Part shown: positions 1-8,804 of the stretch, one piece after another | How positions within the stretch are numbered: position 1 is the stretch's first letter | Layout: the number at the start of each line of letters is the position of its first letter | Assembly (NCBI GenBank): GCA_965660945.1 | Contig: CBFIBS010000002.1 | Span: forward strand, 1-64,000 | Length of the DNA: 64,000 nt | Direction: 5' to 3' | From: UBA7985 sp002711265 | GTDB taxonomy: Bacteria > Pseudomonadota > Alphaproteobacteria > UBA7985 | Translations under genes and position numbers: made by a program | The notes under the pieces: generated by a model | What the model saw: only the letters and a program-made list of their open reading frames with translations | Database searches by the model: none | What the model was told of the DNA's origin: nothing

Positions 1-81
1 AAAGCGACCTCTCGCCCCTCCCCTTTCGGTGAGGCGACGTTGTCGGCAGCCCGTGTTGCTCGGAACGAGGCCTGTATCTAG
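1..81 (+). CDS. possible C-terminal end of an unidentified protein (partial)
   Basis: Frame 1 is open from the window edge to a TAG at 79-81 and would encode 26 residues ending in RVARNEACI. The composition looks like a real protein tail and the codon use is GC-rich like the neighbours, but a 26-codon open run is also likely by chance at this GC content. I do not recognise the family. The following bases up to 173 contain no clear terminator or promoter. Confidence 0.3.
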   Translation, partial: KATSRPSPFGEATLSAARVARNEACI

Positions 82-173
82 ACCCGCCTTCCGAGCGGCG
101 CAAGCGAAAAAAACAAAAAACCGCTTATGCGTAGCGTCATTACAGCTCTGCATGGCTTGCGGGCGATAGTGTC

Positions 174-623
174 TCACCAGAGACCCAAATCGGTCAATTC
201 ACGACGCAACTCATGCGGAAACTCGTCATCGTGGGGATTATGGGCGCCTAAGCGGCGTTTCACGTCCGCAGGGACATCTTTCAGGGGCAAATAACGCCAT
301 CCCTGGAACGGCCGATGCAACGAAATATCGACAGGAATCACCTCAGATCGCAGGTCAATATGCCAGGCAGGCGTGCCGTCGCGCTTATTTCCCTCGCGAA
401 AATCGATGATTTCCTGCCGGCAACAGAGCCTGCGCTCGATGATCCAGTATAAAGAGCCGCCGTTTTTGATCGATTCCCACTGCTGCGGTCGGGTCCGCGT
501 GGTGATGTAAGTGAAGTCCTCGCCGGTCAGCGGGTGGTCTGGTTCAGACCGCCGCTGGACAGAATCTTCGAGGTGCTCGATCGACGTGATGCCAACACAG
601 AGCTTTTTCATGTGCATGACCAT
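174..623 (-). CDS. DUF1489 family protein
   Basis: A 149-residue protein matching the small DUF1489 family of alphaproteobacteria, whose molecular function is unknown. The N-terminal KLCVGI stretch followed by an acidic/basic segment, and the tryptophan-rich middle (PQQWESI, SLYWIIERR, AWHIDL), fit that family from memory. No signal peptide or membrane segment is visible, so it should be cytosolic. Three in-frame ATGs lie at 623, 617 and 611; none has a clear ribosome binding site, and the start at 611 (MKKLCVG) is equally plausible. It stands alone, divergent from the acetyltransferase at 748. Confidence 0.75.
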   Translation of the reverse strand: MVMHMKKLCVGITSIEHLEDSVQRRSEPDHPLTGEDFTYITTRTRPQQWESIKNGGSLYWIIERRLCCRQEIIDFREGNKRDGTPAWHIDLRSEVIPVDISLHRPFQGWRYLPLKDVPADVKRRLGAHNPHDDEFPHELRRELTDLGLW

Positions 624-747
624 GGCCGCTAAACTATCGCCCTGCCCTGGGCCGGCAAACCTCCTGCGACAGCCTTTCTGTGTATAAGGAGCGTCAAGCG
701 GGCCAGACTGAGGCCTCGATGCTCCGACTTACCAGACGAGATTAACC

Positions 748-1314
748 ATGGCCTTGATCCTGGAAACTGACCGATTGCTGCTGCGGAACTGGGAGGAACA
801 GGACTTCGCCCCCTACCACGCCATGAACAATGACCCGGTGGTCTGCGAATATTTCCCCGATCTGCAGACAGAGGGACGGTCCCGCAACGTGATCGAACGG
901 TATAGAGAGCAGGAGCAGCGGGAGGGATACTCGTTCCAACCGCTGATCGAACGCGCAACGGGAGCCTTCGTTGGCGACATCGGGCTGGCAAAGGTCCAAT
1001 TCGATGCCGGGTTTCAGGGCGCGACTGAAATAGGCTGGATGATGCAGCGCCAGTTCTGGGGCCAAGGCTACGCGACCGAAATGGCGCGCGCGCTGCTCGA
1101 CCATGGTTTTGCCGTGCTCGGTCTGGCCGAAGTTATCGCCTTCACGGTACCAGCCAACGCCCGTTCACGCCGGGTCATGGAGCGCCTCGGGATGGTGCAG
1201 GATGAAGCCGCAGGCTTCGACCACCCCAATATCGCAGAGGGGCACCCGCTGCGGCCCCACGTTCTATACCGGGCGACGGCACCATCCGCGCCCGGGACGG
1301 CCGAGCCGGCCTGA
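748..1314 (+). CDS. GNAT family N-acetyltransferase (RimJ/RimL type)
   Basis: A 188-residue GNAT protein of the Acetyltransf_3 (RimJ/RimL) subtype, expected to transfer acetyl from acetyl-CoA to an amine; the substrate cannot be read from the sequence. The start LETDRLLLRNW is the typical first beta strand. The acetyl-CoA loop is at residues 102-111 (QFWGQGYATE), and the family's NARSRRVMERLGM helix is at 137-149. The C-terminus is alanine/proline-rich and probably disordered. It converges tail to tail with the GST gene, with two bases between them. No operon partner is present on this strand. Confidence 0.85.
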   Translation: MALILETDRLLLRNWEEQDFAPYHAMNNDPVVCEYFPDLQTEGRSRNVIERYREQEQREGYSFQPLIERATGAFVGDIGLAKVQFDAGFQGATEIGWMMQRQFWGQGYATEMARALLDHGFAVLGLAEVIAFTVPANARSRRVMERLGMVQDEAAGFDHPNIAEGHPLRPHVLYRATAPSAPGTAEPA

Positions 1315-1316
1315 AC

Positions 1317-2003
1317 TCAGGCAGGCTTGTTGCCGAAGAGCTGCTCCTGAGCCTCTTTGATCTGGGAGTAGTCCTTGCGCCGGTCCAGAAACACCGCCAT
1401 GCCGCGCTGCACACCCGGACGCTGTCCGATGTCTCCCAGCCAGCGTTTGACGTTCGGAAAGTCATTTATGTCCTGCTTCTGACCTTCCCACAGGCTCATC
1501 CAGCCATAGCAGGCGATGTCTGCGATGGTATAGGCATCACCGGCGAGGAAGGCGTTGTCCGCCAACTGGCGGTCAGCGACACCGTAGAGACGACTTGTCT
1601 CCTTTATATAGCGTTCCTGCGCGTAGGGGATTTGCTCAGGCGCGTACTTCACGAAGTGGTGGTTCTGGCCGAGCATGGGGCCGACCCCGCCCATTTGCCA
1701 CATGAGCCACTGATTGATGATGCTGCGCTCGCGGTGGTTCTGGCCGTAGAACTGGCCACTCTTCTCCGCGAGGTAGATCAGGATCGCCCCGCTTTCGAAC
1801 AAAGCCAGCGGCTGGCCGTCTGGACCATCGTGATCCACGATCGCCGGGATGCGGTTGTTCGGAGAAATGGCGAGGAACTCAGGCCGATGCTGCTCACCCT
1901 TGCCGATGTCGACCGGATGGGCGGTGTACTCCAGTCCGGTTTCCTCGAGCATAATCTGCGGCTTCCAGCCGTTGGGGGTGGGCGCGGTATAAAGGTCGAT
2001 CAT
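1317..2003 (-). CDS. glutathione S-transferase, YfcG/YghU (nu-class) like
   Basis: A 228-residue cytosolic GST. The thioredoxin-like domain (about 1-85) carries TPNGWK at 9-14, the nu-class/Ure2p-like signature in which Thr/Asn replace the catalytic Tyr/Ser of other classes. Cis-Pro53 lies in RIPAI and the glutathione gamma-glutamyl site is E70-S71. The all-helical domain follows, with the conserved LAGDAYTIADIACYGW segment. YfcG-type enzymes have disulfide-bond reductase and peroxidase activity with glutathione; that this protein shares them is inferred. GGAGAG precedes the ATG. It is a single gene, downstream of nothing on its strand. Confidence 0.85.
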   Translation of the reverse strand: MIDLYTAPTPNGWKPQIMLEETGLEYTAHPVDIGKGEQHRPEFLAISPNNRIPAIVDHDGPDGQPLALFESGAILIYLAEKSGQFYGQNHRERSIINQWLMWQMGGVGPMLGQNHHFVKYAPEQIPYAQERYIKETSRLYGVADRQLADNAFLAGDAYTIADIACYGWMSLWEGQKQDINDFPNVKRWLGDIGQRPGVQRGMAVFLDRRKDYSQIKEAQEQLFGNKPA

Positions 2004-2100
2004 TTGGCTGCTTCTCTCCGTCGGTGTCTGTCACGCAAATGGTGACCCGTGGCACTCAGCGCCAGAGCAACCAAGCCGTGCAAAGCGAATTTCTTTTCGC

Positions 2101-3327
2101 CTAAGCCAGAGCAAGCGCCCGGAAATCATTGACGTTGGTCCCCGTCGGACCGGTGATCAATGCATCACCAAGGGCCTCGAACAGGCTGTGGGCATCATTC
2201 GAGGCCAGCATGGCGTCGGGGTCAAGCCCGGCCGCACGCGCCCGCGCCCAACTGGTGCTATCGCAAAAGGCCCCCGCGTTGGGGGCGTTGCCATCCTGCC
2301 CATCCGTGTCTGCCGCGAGGAAAGTCCAGCCCGGCACCCCGTCGAGCACCTGCGCCAGCCGGGCTGCAAACTGCACGTTGCGCCCGCCGCGACCGGAGCC
2401 CGTCACACGAACGTCGACTTCGCCCCCCATCAGCCAGACCTGCGCTCGTCCCGCCGGCCGCCGCCGCACGCGCTCGGCGAGCATCAGGGCGTTATCGTCT
2501 GCCAGCCCGACCTGTGCATCGGCGGTGATGCTGGCGTCGTGGCCCCGTGTCAACAAGGCCTGCTCCGCAGCCTGCAGCGACAGTGGCCCCGACGCGATAA
2601 TGCGGTAGTCCGCCTGAAACGCCTGCGCCGGGGGCTGAGCCCGCAGCCAGTCCTCCAGCGGCGCGCTCAGCGCGTCGTACCGACCCAGCAGTTCGAGGGC
2701 CTCCGTCGCCCCGGTCGGGTTCGGCACCGTTGGGCCGGAACCAATCGACACCGGGTCATCGCCGACCACATCGGAAATGGCGAGGGTGGAAACCTGCCCC
2801 GGGCAGGCCTGCGCCAGTCCCCCGCCCAACAGCGGCGACAGCGCCCTTCGCACCGTATTCAGCGCATGGATATCGGCGCCGCCGTTGAGCAGCGCCCTCG
2901 TCCCTGCCTGCAGAACGTCCGGTGCCGGTCCGTCCTCGACCGCGAGCAACAAACTCGACGCCCCGCCGGAAAGCAGGAACAGCACCGGCGCGCCGGCCTG
3001 AACCGCCGCCACTGCCGCCAGCAGGCGAGAGGCAGACACCGCCCCTCTTTCATCCGGGTAAGGGTGAGACGCCGTCGCAACCGGCAGCGCTATCAGGCTT
3101 GAAGCCGCCGCCGAGCCGTGCGGGGCAACCACCAGACCGTTCAGGCCTTCGGAACCCCAGGCTGCCTCAACGGCTTCGGCCATGGGGACGGCGGCTTTGC
3201 CGACGGCAAACACGTAGGCCTGACCCGCCGGGCGCGGCGGCAAATGCTGTGTAAGGATGCGGCTGGGGTGGGCCGCCGCAACCGCGGCGTCAAAGGCGTG
3301 GCGAAGGTCCTCGCGGATCGCCGTCAC
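2101..3327 (-). CDS. glycerate 2-kinase (DUF4147/MOFRL family)
   Basis: A 408-residue GckA/TtuD-type kinase that phosphorylates D-glycerate to 2-phosphoglycerate using ATP. The N-terminal DUF4147 part has AVGKAA near residue 43 and LLSGGASSLL near 120; TLAISDVVGDDP lies near 183. The C-terminal MOFRL domain has GSGRGGRNVQFA and DTDGQDGNAPNAGAF, both typical of the family. It starts at a GTG that overlaps the ridA stop codon by four bases, so it is probably translationally coupled. It is the last gene of the gatC-gatA-gatB-ridA-gckA run, an unexpected place for a carbon-metabolism enzyme. ttuD and gckA are both used as symbols in this family. Confidence 0.9.
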   Translation of the reverse strand: MTAIREDLRHAFDAAVAAAHPSRILTQHLPPRPAGQAYVFAVGKAAVPMAEAVEAAWGSEGLNGLVVAPHGSAAASSLIALPVATASHPYPDERGAVSASRLLAAVAAVQAGAPVLFLLSGGASSLLLAVEDGPAPDVLQAGTRALLNGGADIHALNTVRRALSPLLGGGLAQACPGQVSTLAISDVVGDDPVSIGSGPTVPNPTGATEALELLGRYDALSAPLEDWLRAQPPAQAFQADYRIIASGPLSLQAAEQALLTRGHDASITADAQVGLADDNALMLAERVRRRPAGRAQVWLMGGEVDVRVTGSGRGGRNVQFAARLAQVLDGVPGWTFLAADTDGQDGNAPNAGAFCDSTSWARARAAGLDPDAMLASNDAHSLFEALGDALITGPTGTNVNDFRALALA

Positions 3328-3710
3328 GAGGCCAGCTGGGCCGTGACTTCGATTTCGACCTTCATATCGTCGTTGAGCAATTGGCAGACGATCATGGTTG
3401 CCGCTGGGCGGATCTTGGAGAAATACGAGCCCACAAGCCGGAACACGGCATCGCCATAGGCCTGATCGGTGATGTAGTAGCGCGCACGGACCACGTCTTC
3501 GAGGCTTGCCCCGGCATCGGCCAGCGCCTTGCTGATGGTTTCCATGCAGTTGCGCGCCTGCTCGGTCACGTCCTCGGGCATTGTCATGGTCGCGTAGTCG
3601 TAACCGGTGGTCCCGGCGACGTGGACAAAGTCGCCCATGCGGACGGCTCGGGAATAGCCGGCGACAGTTTCGAAAGGCGAACCGGTGGAAATATTGAGGC
3701 GTTCGGTCAT
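3324..3710 (-). CDS. RidA family protein
   Basis: A 128-residue RidA/YjgF/UK114 protein, a family that hydrolyses reactive enamine/imine intermediates such as those released by PLP enzymes. The family pattern is visible: SRAVRMGDFVHVAGTTGYD near the start, the C-terminal VRARYYITD with the substrate-binding arginine, and the final KVEIEVTAQ strand. It follows gatB by 18 bases and overlaps the glycerate kinase by four, so it is cotranscribed with the tRNA amidotransferase genes. It may be one of the divergent Rid subfamilies (Rid4-7) rather than archetypal RidA, so I give no symbol. Confidence 0.85.
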   Translation of the reverse strand: MTERLNISTGSPFETVAGYSRAVRMGDFVHVAGTTGYDYATMTMPEDVTEQARNCMETISKALADAGASLEDVVRARYYITDQAYGDAVFRLVGSYFSKIRPAATMIVCQLLNDDMKVEIEVTAQLAS

Positions 3711-3728
3711 GGTGATCGTCCCTGCGCG

Positions 3729-5180
3729 CTAGCCGAGTTTCTGGTTGATCAGCTTGTTGACAACAGCCGGATTGGCCTGCCCGCCGGTCGCTTTCATGAC
3801 CTGCCCGACAAACCAGCCCTTGAGCTTCGGGTTCTCCTTGGCCTTTTCGACCTGTGCGGGGTTCGCCGCAATGATCTCGTCGAGGGCGGACTCGATCGCA
3901 CCTTCATCCGAAATCTGCTTGAGCCCCTGCTCGTCGATGATGGCCGCCGCCGATTTGCCGGTTTCGAACATGCTGGCAAAGACGTCCTTGGCCGTCCGGC
4001 CGGAAATGGTGCCTTCGGAGATCGCCTCGATGAGCCCACCGAGGCTGTCCGCCGAGATGGGGGAGTCGGCCAGATCGGTACTCGCCTTGTTCAGCGCGCC
4101 GAACAGCTCGCCCATGACCCAGTTCGCGGCAAGCTTGGCGTCGCGGCCCTTGGCCACGGCCTCAAAGAAATCGCCTGTTTCCTTCTCCGCCACCAGAACC
4201 CCGGCATCATAGGCCGACAGGCCGTATTCAGCCTGAAACCGCGCCCTCTTCTCATCAGGCAGTTCAGGCAGATCGGACGCCAACGCATCAACGAAGCCCT
4301 GTTCCAGCTGCAGCGGCAGCAGGTCGGGGTCAGGGAAGTAGCGGTAGTCGTGCGCTTCTTCCTTCGAGCGCATCGACCGGGTCTCGCCCTTGCTAGGGTC
4401 ATAGAGCCGTGTTTCCTGCACGACCGCACCGCCGCCTTCGAGCAGCTCGACCTGACGCCGCGCCTCGAATTCAATCGCCTGCCGGATGAAGCGGACCGAG
4501 TTGACGTTCTTGGTCTCGGTCCGGGTGCCCAGCTCGGTCGAGCCGACCGGACGCACAGAGACATTAACGTCTGCCCGCATCGACCCCTGCTCCATATTGC
4601 CGTCGCAGGTGCCCAGATAGCGCAGGATCGAGCGCAGCTTGGTCATATAGGCCGAGGCTTCATCACCACCGCGGAGGTCGGGCTTGGAGACGATCTCCAT
4701 CAGCGCCACGCCGGTCCGGTTGAGGTCGATGAACGACCTGTGCGGGTCCTGATCGTGGATCGACTTGCCCGCATCCTGCTCAAGGTGGATGCGCTCGATG
4801 CCGATGGTGCGGCTCTCGCCGTCTTCGAGGTCGATGGTCAGCTCCCCCTCGCCCACGATCGGGTGATAGAGCTGGGAAATCTGATAGCCCTGCGGCAGGT
4901 CGGCGTAAAAGTAGTTCTTGCGGTCGAAGACGCTGTAGAGGTTGATCTCGGCCTTGATGCCAAGACCCGAACGCACGGCCTGTCGCACGCATTCCTCGTT
5001 CAGCACGGGCAGCATGCCCGGCAATGCGGCATCGACCAGCGCAACGTTATGGTTGGGCGCCTTGCCGAAGGTGGTCGAGGCCCCGGAAAACAGCTTGGAT
5101 TCAGACAGCACCTGCGCATGGACTTCCATGCCGATGACAATTTCCCACTCGCCGGTCTGGCCCTTGATGGTCTGTGCCAT
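3729..5180 (-). CDS. gatB: aspartyl/glutamyl-tRNA amidotransferase subunit B
   Basis: A 483-residue GatB, full length. In the GatCAB complex this subunit binds the misacylated Glu-tRNA(Gln) or Asp-tRNA(Asn), phosphorylates the side chain and receives ammonia from GatA. The start WEIVIGMEVHAQ, the FDRKNYFYADLPQGYQISQ segment, the SFIDLNRTGVALMEIVSKPD segment and the C-terminal YqeY-like tail domain (about 330-483) are all family hallmarks. It follows gatA by 13 bases in a gatC-gatA-gatB operon. The presence of GatCAB suggests that at least one of Gln-tRNA or Asn-tRNA is made by transamidation here. Confidence 0.97.
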   Translation of the reverse strand: MAQTIKGQTGEWEIVIGMEVHAQVLSESKLFSGASTTFGKAPNHNVALVDAALPGMLPVLNEECVRQAVRSGLGIKAEINLYSVFDRKNYFYADLPQGYQISQLYHPIVGEGELTIDLEDGESRTIGIERIHLEQDAGKSIHDQDPHRSFIDLNRTGVALMEIVSKPDLRGGDEASAYMTKLRSILRYLGTCDGNMEQGSMRADVNVSVRPVGSTELGTRTETKNVNSVRFIRQAIEFEARRQVELLEGGGAVVQETRLYDPSKGETRSMRSKEEAHDYRYFPDPDLLPLQLEQGFVDALASDLPELPDEKRARFQAEYGLSAYDAGVLVAEKETGDFFEAVAKGRDAKLAANWVMGELFGALNKASTDLADSPISADSLGGLIEAISEGTISGRTAKDVFASMFETGKSAAAIIDEQGLKQISDEGAIESALDEIIAANPAQVEKAKENPKLKGWFVGQVMKATGGQANPAVVNKLINQKLG

Positions 5181-5193
5181 GTCTTCAGTCTCC

Positions 5194-6687
5194 CTAGGCC
5201 ATCAGCTGCGGGGTGGCGGTAAAGCCAGCCGCGTCTTCCAATGCCTGCGCCACGCGCAGCAAACCCACTTCGTCAAAGGGCCGACCCAGCAACTGGACAC
5301 CCAGCGGCAGGCCATCCGACGACAGCCCGGCGGGCAGTGAGATCCCGGGAATGCCCGCCATCGAAGCCGGCACCGTGAAGACGTCATTCATGTACATCTC
5401 GACGCCGCTTGGCTCCTCGGTGATGCCGAAAGCCGCGCTCGGGGTGGTGGGGGTCAGGATCGCATCGACCTGCTCGAAGGCTTCGGTGAAGTCGCGAGCA
5501 ATCAGCGAGCGCACCCGGCGGGCCTTGTTGTAGTAGGCGTCGTAGTAGCCTGCGGAAAGCACGTAGGCGCCGATCATAATCCGCCGCTGGACCTCTGCAC
5601 CGAAGCCTTCGCCCCGGGTGGTGGCGTACATGTCCTCGAGGCTGGAGAACTCCGGCAGGCCATCGGGCGCATCGGCGCGGAAGCCATAGCGCACACCATC
5701 ATAGCGGGCGAGGTTCGAAGACGCCTCCGCAGGCGCGACGATATAATAGGCCGGTAGGGCCGAATGGGTGTGGGGCAGGGAAATCTCGACGACTTCAGCA
5801 CCCTGATCACGGAGCCATTGCGCCGACTGCTGCCAGAGCTGCTCGATTTCGGCGGGCATCCCGTCGACGCGGTATTCGCGTGGCAGGCCGATCTTCAGCC
5901 CCTTCACGCCAGCGCCCAGCTCAGCGGTATAGTCCGGCACCGGGGTATCGACCGAGGTGGTGTCCTTGGCGTCGAAACCCGCCATCGACCCCAGAAGGAT
6001 CGCACAATCCTCGACCGAGCGCGCCATGGGTCCGGCCTGATCCAGCGAAGAGGCGAAGGCCACGATGCCCCAGCGCGAACACCGGCCGTAGGTCGGCTTC
6101 AGCCCGGTGATGCCGCAGAACGCAGCGGGTTGACGGATCGAACCGCCGGTATCGGTACCGGTTGCACCCAGACACAGGCGCGCAGCTACGGCCGAGGCCG
6201 AGCCACCGGAAGAGCCGCCGGGCACCAGCTGCATGTCCGGCTTTGACGCCGACTGCCAGGGGTTAACCACGTTGCCGTAGTAAGAGGTCGTGTTCGACGA
6301 GCCCATGGCGAATTCATCGAGGTTGAGCTTGCCGAGGAACACCGCGCCGTCGCGGAGCAGGTTGGTGGTCACGCTGCTTTCATAGGTCGGCACAAAGCCC
6401 TGCAGGATCTTCGACGCGGCCGTGGTCTGGACCCCTTCGGTGCAGAACAGATCCTTGATGCCGAGCGGGATACCCAGCAGCGGCGCGTCTTCGCCGCCCT
6501 TGCGCTTGGCATCAGCCTGATCAGCGGCTTCCAGCGCGAGATCCGGCGTGGGCGTGATGAAGGCACCGAGGTCGCTGCGCTCGTCCATGGCGTCGACACA
6601 CGACTGCGTCAACTCGCGGGCCGAGAATTCACCCTTGGCGAGACCGGCGCTCGCCGCGGCAATGGTCAGACGGTTGAGTTCTGTCAT
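5194..6687 (-). CDS. gatA: aspartyl/glutamyl-tRNA amidotransferase subunit A
   Basis: A 497-residue amidase-signature enzyme that hydrolyses glutamine and channels ammonia to GatB. The Ser-cisSer-Lys triad is intact: Lys78 (GIKDL), cis-Ser159 (GGSSGG) and the nucleophile Ser183 (TDTGGSIRQPA), matching the spacing of known GatA enzymes. TYESSVTTNLLRDGA and LNLDEFAMGSS are also conserved. It lies between gatC (10 bases upstream) and gatB (13 bases downstream), so the three subunits are probably made from one transcript. Confidence 0.97.
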   Translation of the reverse strand: MTELNRLTIAAASAGLAKGEFSARELTQSCVDAMDERSDLGAFITPTPDLALEAADQADAKRKGGEDAPLLGIPLGIKDLFCTEGVQTTAASKILQGFVPTYESSVTTNLLRDGAVFLGKLNLDEFAMGSSNTTSYYGNVVNPWQSASKPDMQLVPGGSSGGSASAVAARLCLGATGTDTGGSIRQPAAFCGITGLKPTYGRCSRWGIVAFASSLDQAGPMARSVEDCAILLGSMAGFDAKDTTSVDTPVPDYTAELGAGVKGLKIGLPREYRVDGMPAEIEQLWQQSAQWLRDQGAEVVEISLPHTHSALPAYYIVAPAEASSNLARYDGVRYGFRADAPDGLPEFSSLEDMYATTRGEGFGAEVQRRIMIGAYVLSAGYYDAYYNKARRVRSLIARDFTEAFEQVDAILTPTTPSAAFGITEEPSGVEMYMNDVFTVPASMAGIPGISLPAGLSSDGLPLGVQLLGRPFDEVGLLRVAQALEDAAGFTATPQLMA

Positions 6688-6697
6688 CCTACGGCCC

Positions 6698-6985
6698 TCA
6701 CTCTACAACCTTGGGCACGGCGTAGAAGTCCGTGACCCGGTCCGGGGCGTTGGCAAGGATCCGCTCAGGCTCGTCGCCAGCGGTCACCGCGTCCTTCCGC
6801 ATGCGGGCGGTCGCGCCGACGACGGAGGTCAGGGGATCGACGTCGCTGGTATCGATGGCGTCCAGCTGTTCGACGAAGCCCAGAATGGCGGACAGTTCGC
6901 CGGCGAGGCGGTCCTTGTCCGCGTCGGCAACGGTCAGCCGTGCGAGGCGGGCTGCCTGCTCGACAGTTTCTCGGGTGATGCTCAT
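6698..6985 (-). CDS. gatC: aspartyl/glutamyl-tRNA amidotransferase subunit C
   Basis: A 95-residue GatC, the small subunit that wraps around GatA and GatB and stabilises the complex. The sequence has the usual ARLARLTV start, the helical ILGFVEQLDAIDTSDVDPLTS segment and a short RMRKDAVTAGDEPERILANAPD tail. First gene of the minus-strand operon and divergent from ruvX across 54 bases, which must hold both promoters; I cannot identify convincing -35/-10 boxes there. Confidence 0.95.
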   Translation of the reverse strand: MSITRETVEQAARLARLTVADADKDRLAGELSAILGFVEQLDAIDTSDVDPLTSVVGATARMRKDAVTAGDEPERILANAPDRVTDFYAVPKVVE

Positions 6986-7039
6986 AGGTGGCGTTGTCTC
7001 GGGAAATGATGTCTATCTGTTTGAAATCTTGGTAGCAGC

Positions 7040-7555
7040 GTGACTATGAGCGATCAACAACCGCCCGCCACAAACAAGGCCCGAAGCTTTCAGGAAGTCG
7101 ATCTGGCAGCTATGCGCCAGACACTCAGCCCGGGCGACCGGGTGATCGGAATCGACTTCGGCGACCGCAAAATCGGGCTGGCCATCTCCGACGGCATGCG
7201 CTCGGTCGCCTCCCCCGTTGAAACCCTGGTGCGCGGCAAGAAATTCGCCGACGACGTGCCCCGCCTGCAGCAGATATTCGAAGAGCGCGACGTTCGGGCG
7301 ATCGTGCTGGGCTGGCCGCTGCAGATGGACGGAATGCCCGGCCCACGCTGTCAGGCGACCATTGCTTTCGCCCGCAACCTGCGCACGTTGGCCGGGATCG
7401 ACCTGCCGACACTGCTGTGGGACGAGCGCCTGACCTCCAGAATGGTCGAGAAGTTTCTGATCGGCGACATGGACATGACCCGGGGCAAACGGCGCAAGAT
7501 CGTCGACCAGATGGCGGCCGTGGTGATCCTGCAATCGGCCCTCGATGCCCTCTGA
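7040..7555 (+). CDS. ruvX: Holliday junction resolvase-like protein RuvX/YqgF
   Basis: A 171-residue RNase H-fold protein of the YqgF family. Members process the 5' end of pre-16S rRNA and are also described as putative Holliday-junction resolvases. The first catalytic Asp is D39 in IGIDFGDRKIGLAISD; GWPLQMDG, LLWDERLTS and the KRRKIVDQMAAVVIL helix supply the remaining conserved acidic residues. The reading frame opens at GTG 7040, with an ATG two codons later at 7046 that could be the true start. Divergent from gatC and 67 bases upstream of dprA, a common alphaproteobacterial arrangement. Confidence 0.92.
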   Translation: MTMSDQQPPATNKARSFQEVDLAAMRQTLSPGDRVIGIDFGDRKIGLAISDGMRSVASPVETLVRGKKFADDVPRLQQIFEERDVRAIVLGWPLQMDGMPGPRCQATIAFARNLRTLAGIDLPTLLWDERLTSRMVEKFLIGDMDMTRGKRRKIVDQMAAVVILQSALDAL

Positions 7556-7622
7556 GCGTGCCGCGCATCGCTCGCTTCTATCTTTAGGTTGATATTTTCT
7601 TATTTTATTCTATTCAGGGTTC

Positions 7623-8747
7623 ATGGCCCTGCTCGCAACCCGCTCCATCGATCCCGCCGAACGCGGCGCCTGGCTACGCCTGATCCGCACCCGACGGGTG
7701 GGGCCGCATAGCTTCTGGTCGCTGCTGGATCGCTTTGAAACGGCACAGGCGGCACTCGCAGCCCTGCCCGAGCTCTCGCGGCAAGGCGGCGCTAAGCAAC
7801 CGCTGCAGCCCTTTGCCGCCGATCTGGCAGAGCAGGAATATCGCGCCCTTCGCGATCTCGGCGGGCATCTGCTGGTTGCCGTGGATGGGGTGTTCCCACC
7901 ACTGCTTCGGCAAATCAATGATCCCCCGCCGGTGCTCTCTGTGCGCGGCAACCCCGACCTGCTGGCCCGGCCCTCGGTCGCCATGGTGGGCGCTCGCAAC
8001 GCCTCAACCAACGGCCAGCGTTTCGCCGCTGCGCTTGCGCAGAGCCTGAGCGCCGAGGGTTTCAGCCTGACCTCCGGACTGGCGCGGGGGATCGATGCAG
8101 CCGTTCACCACGCCACAGTCGAGGACGGCCAGACGGTCGCCGTTGTTGCCGGCGGGGTCGACATCATTTACCCGCGTGAACATGGGGAGCTGTACCAGCA
8201 CCTGATCGACCGCGCGGTGGTCGTGGCCGAGATGCCGCTGGGGATGCAGCCCACCGCGCGCCACTTCCCGCACCGGAACCGCATCATCGCCGGGATCGCG
8301 GTGGCGACGGTGGTGGTCGAAGCCGCCGAGCGCTCGGGCTCGCTGATCACCGCGCGCTATGCCGCCGACTTCTCCCGCGAAGTCTGTGCAGTTCCCGGCA
8401 ATCCACTCGACCCCCGCGCGGCTGGCACCAACCAGCTGCTCCGCGACGGGGCCGCCTTGGTTTGTTCGGCTCAGGACGTGCTCGACTGCCTGCCGCCAGT
8501 GCAGACGCTCCACGAGCCCAAGACGGTCAAACCCAGCGCTCAACCGCTGACCAAACTCGCCGATGATGACGTCCGTGCAGCCCGGGATTCCTTGCTCAAA
8601 TGTCTGGGACCGACGCCGTGTAGCATTGACGAACTCTTTCGTGAGTGCCAAGTACCGGCGCGATTGGGCGCGGCGGCTCTGGTAGAGCTGGAGCTGGGCG
8701 GCACCGTCGAACGAACGGCGGGCAACCTGGTATGTCGCCTCATTTAA
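7623..8747 (+). CDS. dprA: DNA processing protein DprA (Smf)
   Basis: A 374-residue DprA, which binds incoming single-stranded DNA and loads RecA in natural transformation; it is widely kept in bacteria not known to be competent. An N-terminal helical SAM-like region (about 1-75) precedes the Rossmann-like core with MVGARNAS (121-128), SGLARGID (151-158), FPHRNRIIAG (215-224) and SGSLITA (238-244). The C-terminal 65 residues form the usual winged-helix (DML1-like) domain. A short AGGG precedes the ATG. The 67 bases upstream are strikingly AT-rich for this window (7580-7615) and could contain its promoter. Confidence 0.93.
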   Translation: MALLATRSIDPAERGAWLRLIRTRRVGPHSFWSLLDRFETAQAALAALPELSRQGGAKQPLQPFAADLAEQEYRALRDLGGHLLVAVDGVFPPLLRQINDPPPVLSVRGNPDLLARPSVAMVGARNASTNGQRFAAALAQSLSAEGFSLTSGLARGIDAAVHHATVEDGQTVAVVAGGVDIIYPREHGELYQHLIDRAVVVAEMPLGMQPTARHFPHRNRIIAGIAVATVVVEAAERSGSLITARYAADFSREVCAVPGNPLDPRAAGTNQLLRDGAALVCSAQDVLDCLPPVQTLHEPKTVKPSAQPLTKLADDDVRAARDSLLKCLGPTPCSIDELFRECQVPARLGAAALVELELGGTVERTAGNLVCRLI

Positions 8748-8804
8748 CCTAGCGATTGCAGGGGCTTAGCGTGCGCCACACACCCTGCTGTGACCGGAGA
8801 GCAG

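Noticed and set aside
3381..5222. A 613-codon open frame on the plus strand, antisense to gatB
   Set aside because: It is an artefact of high GC content: gatB on the other strand is a clear full-length orthologue, and the antisense protein has no recognisable family. The same applies to the long antisense frames over topA (9576-11237), rnr (11468-13144) and thiXY (34662-36194).
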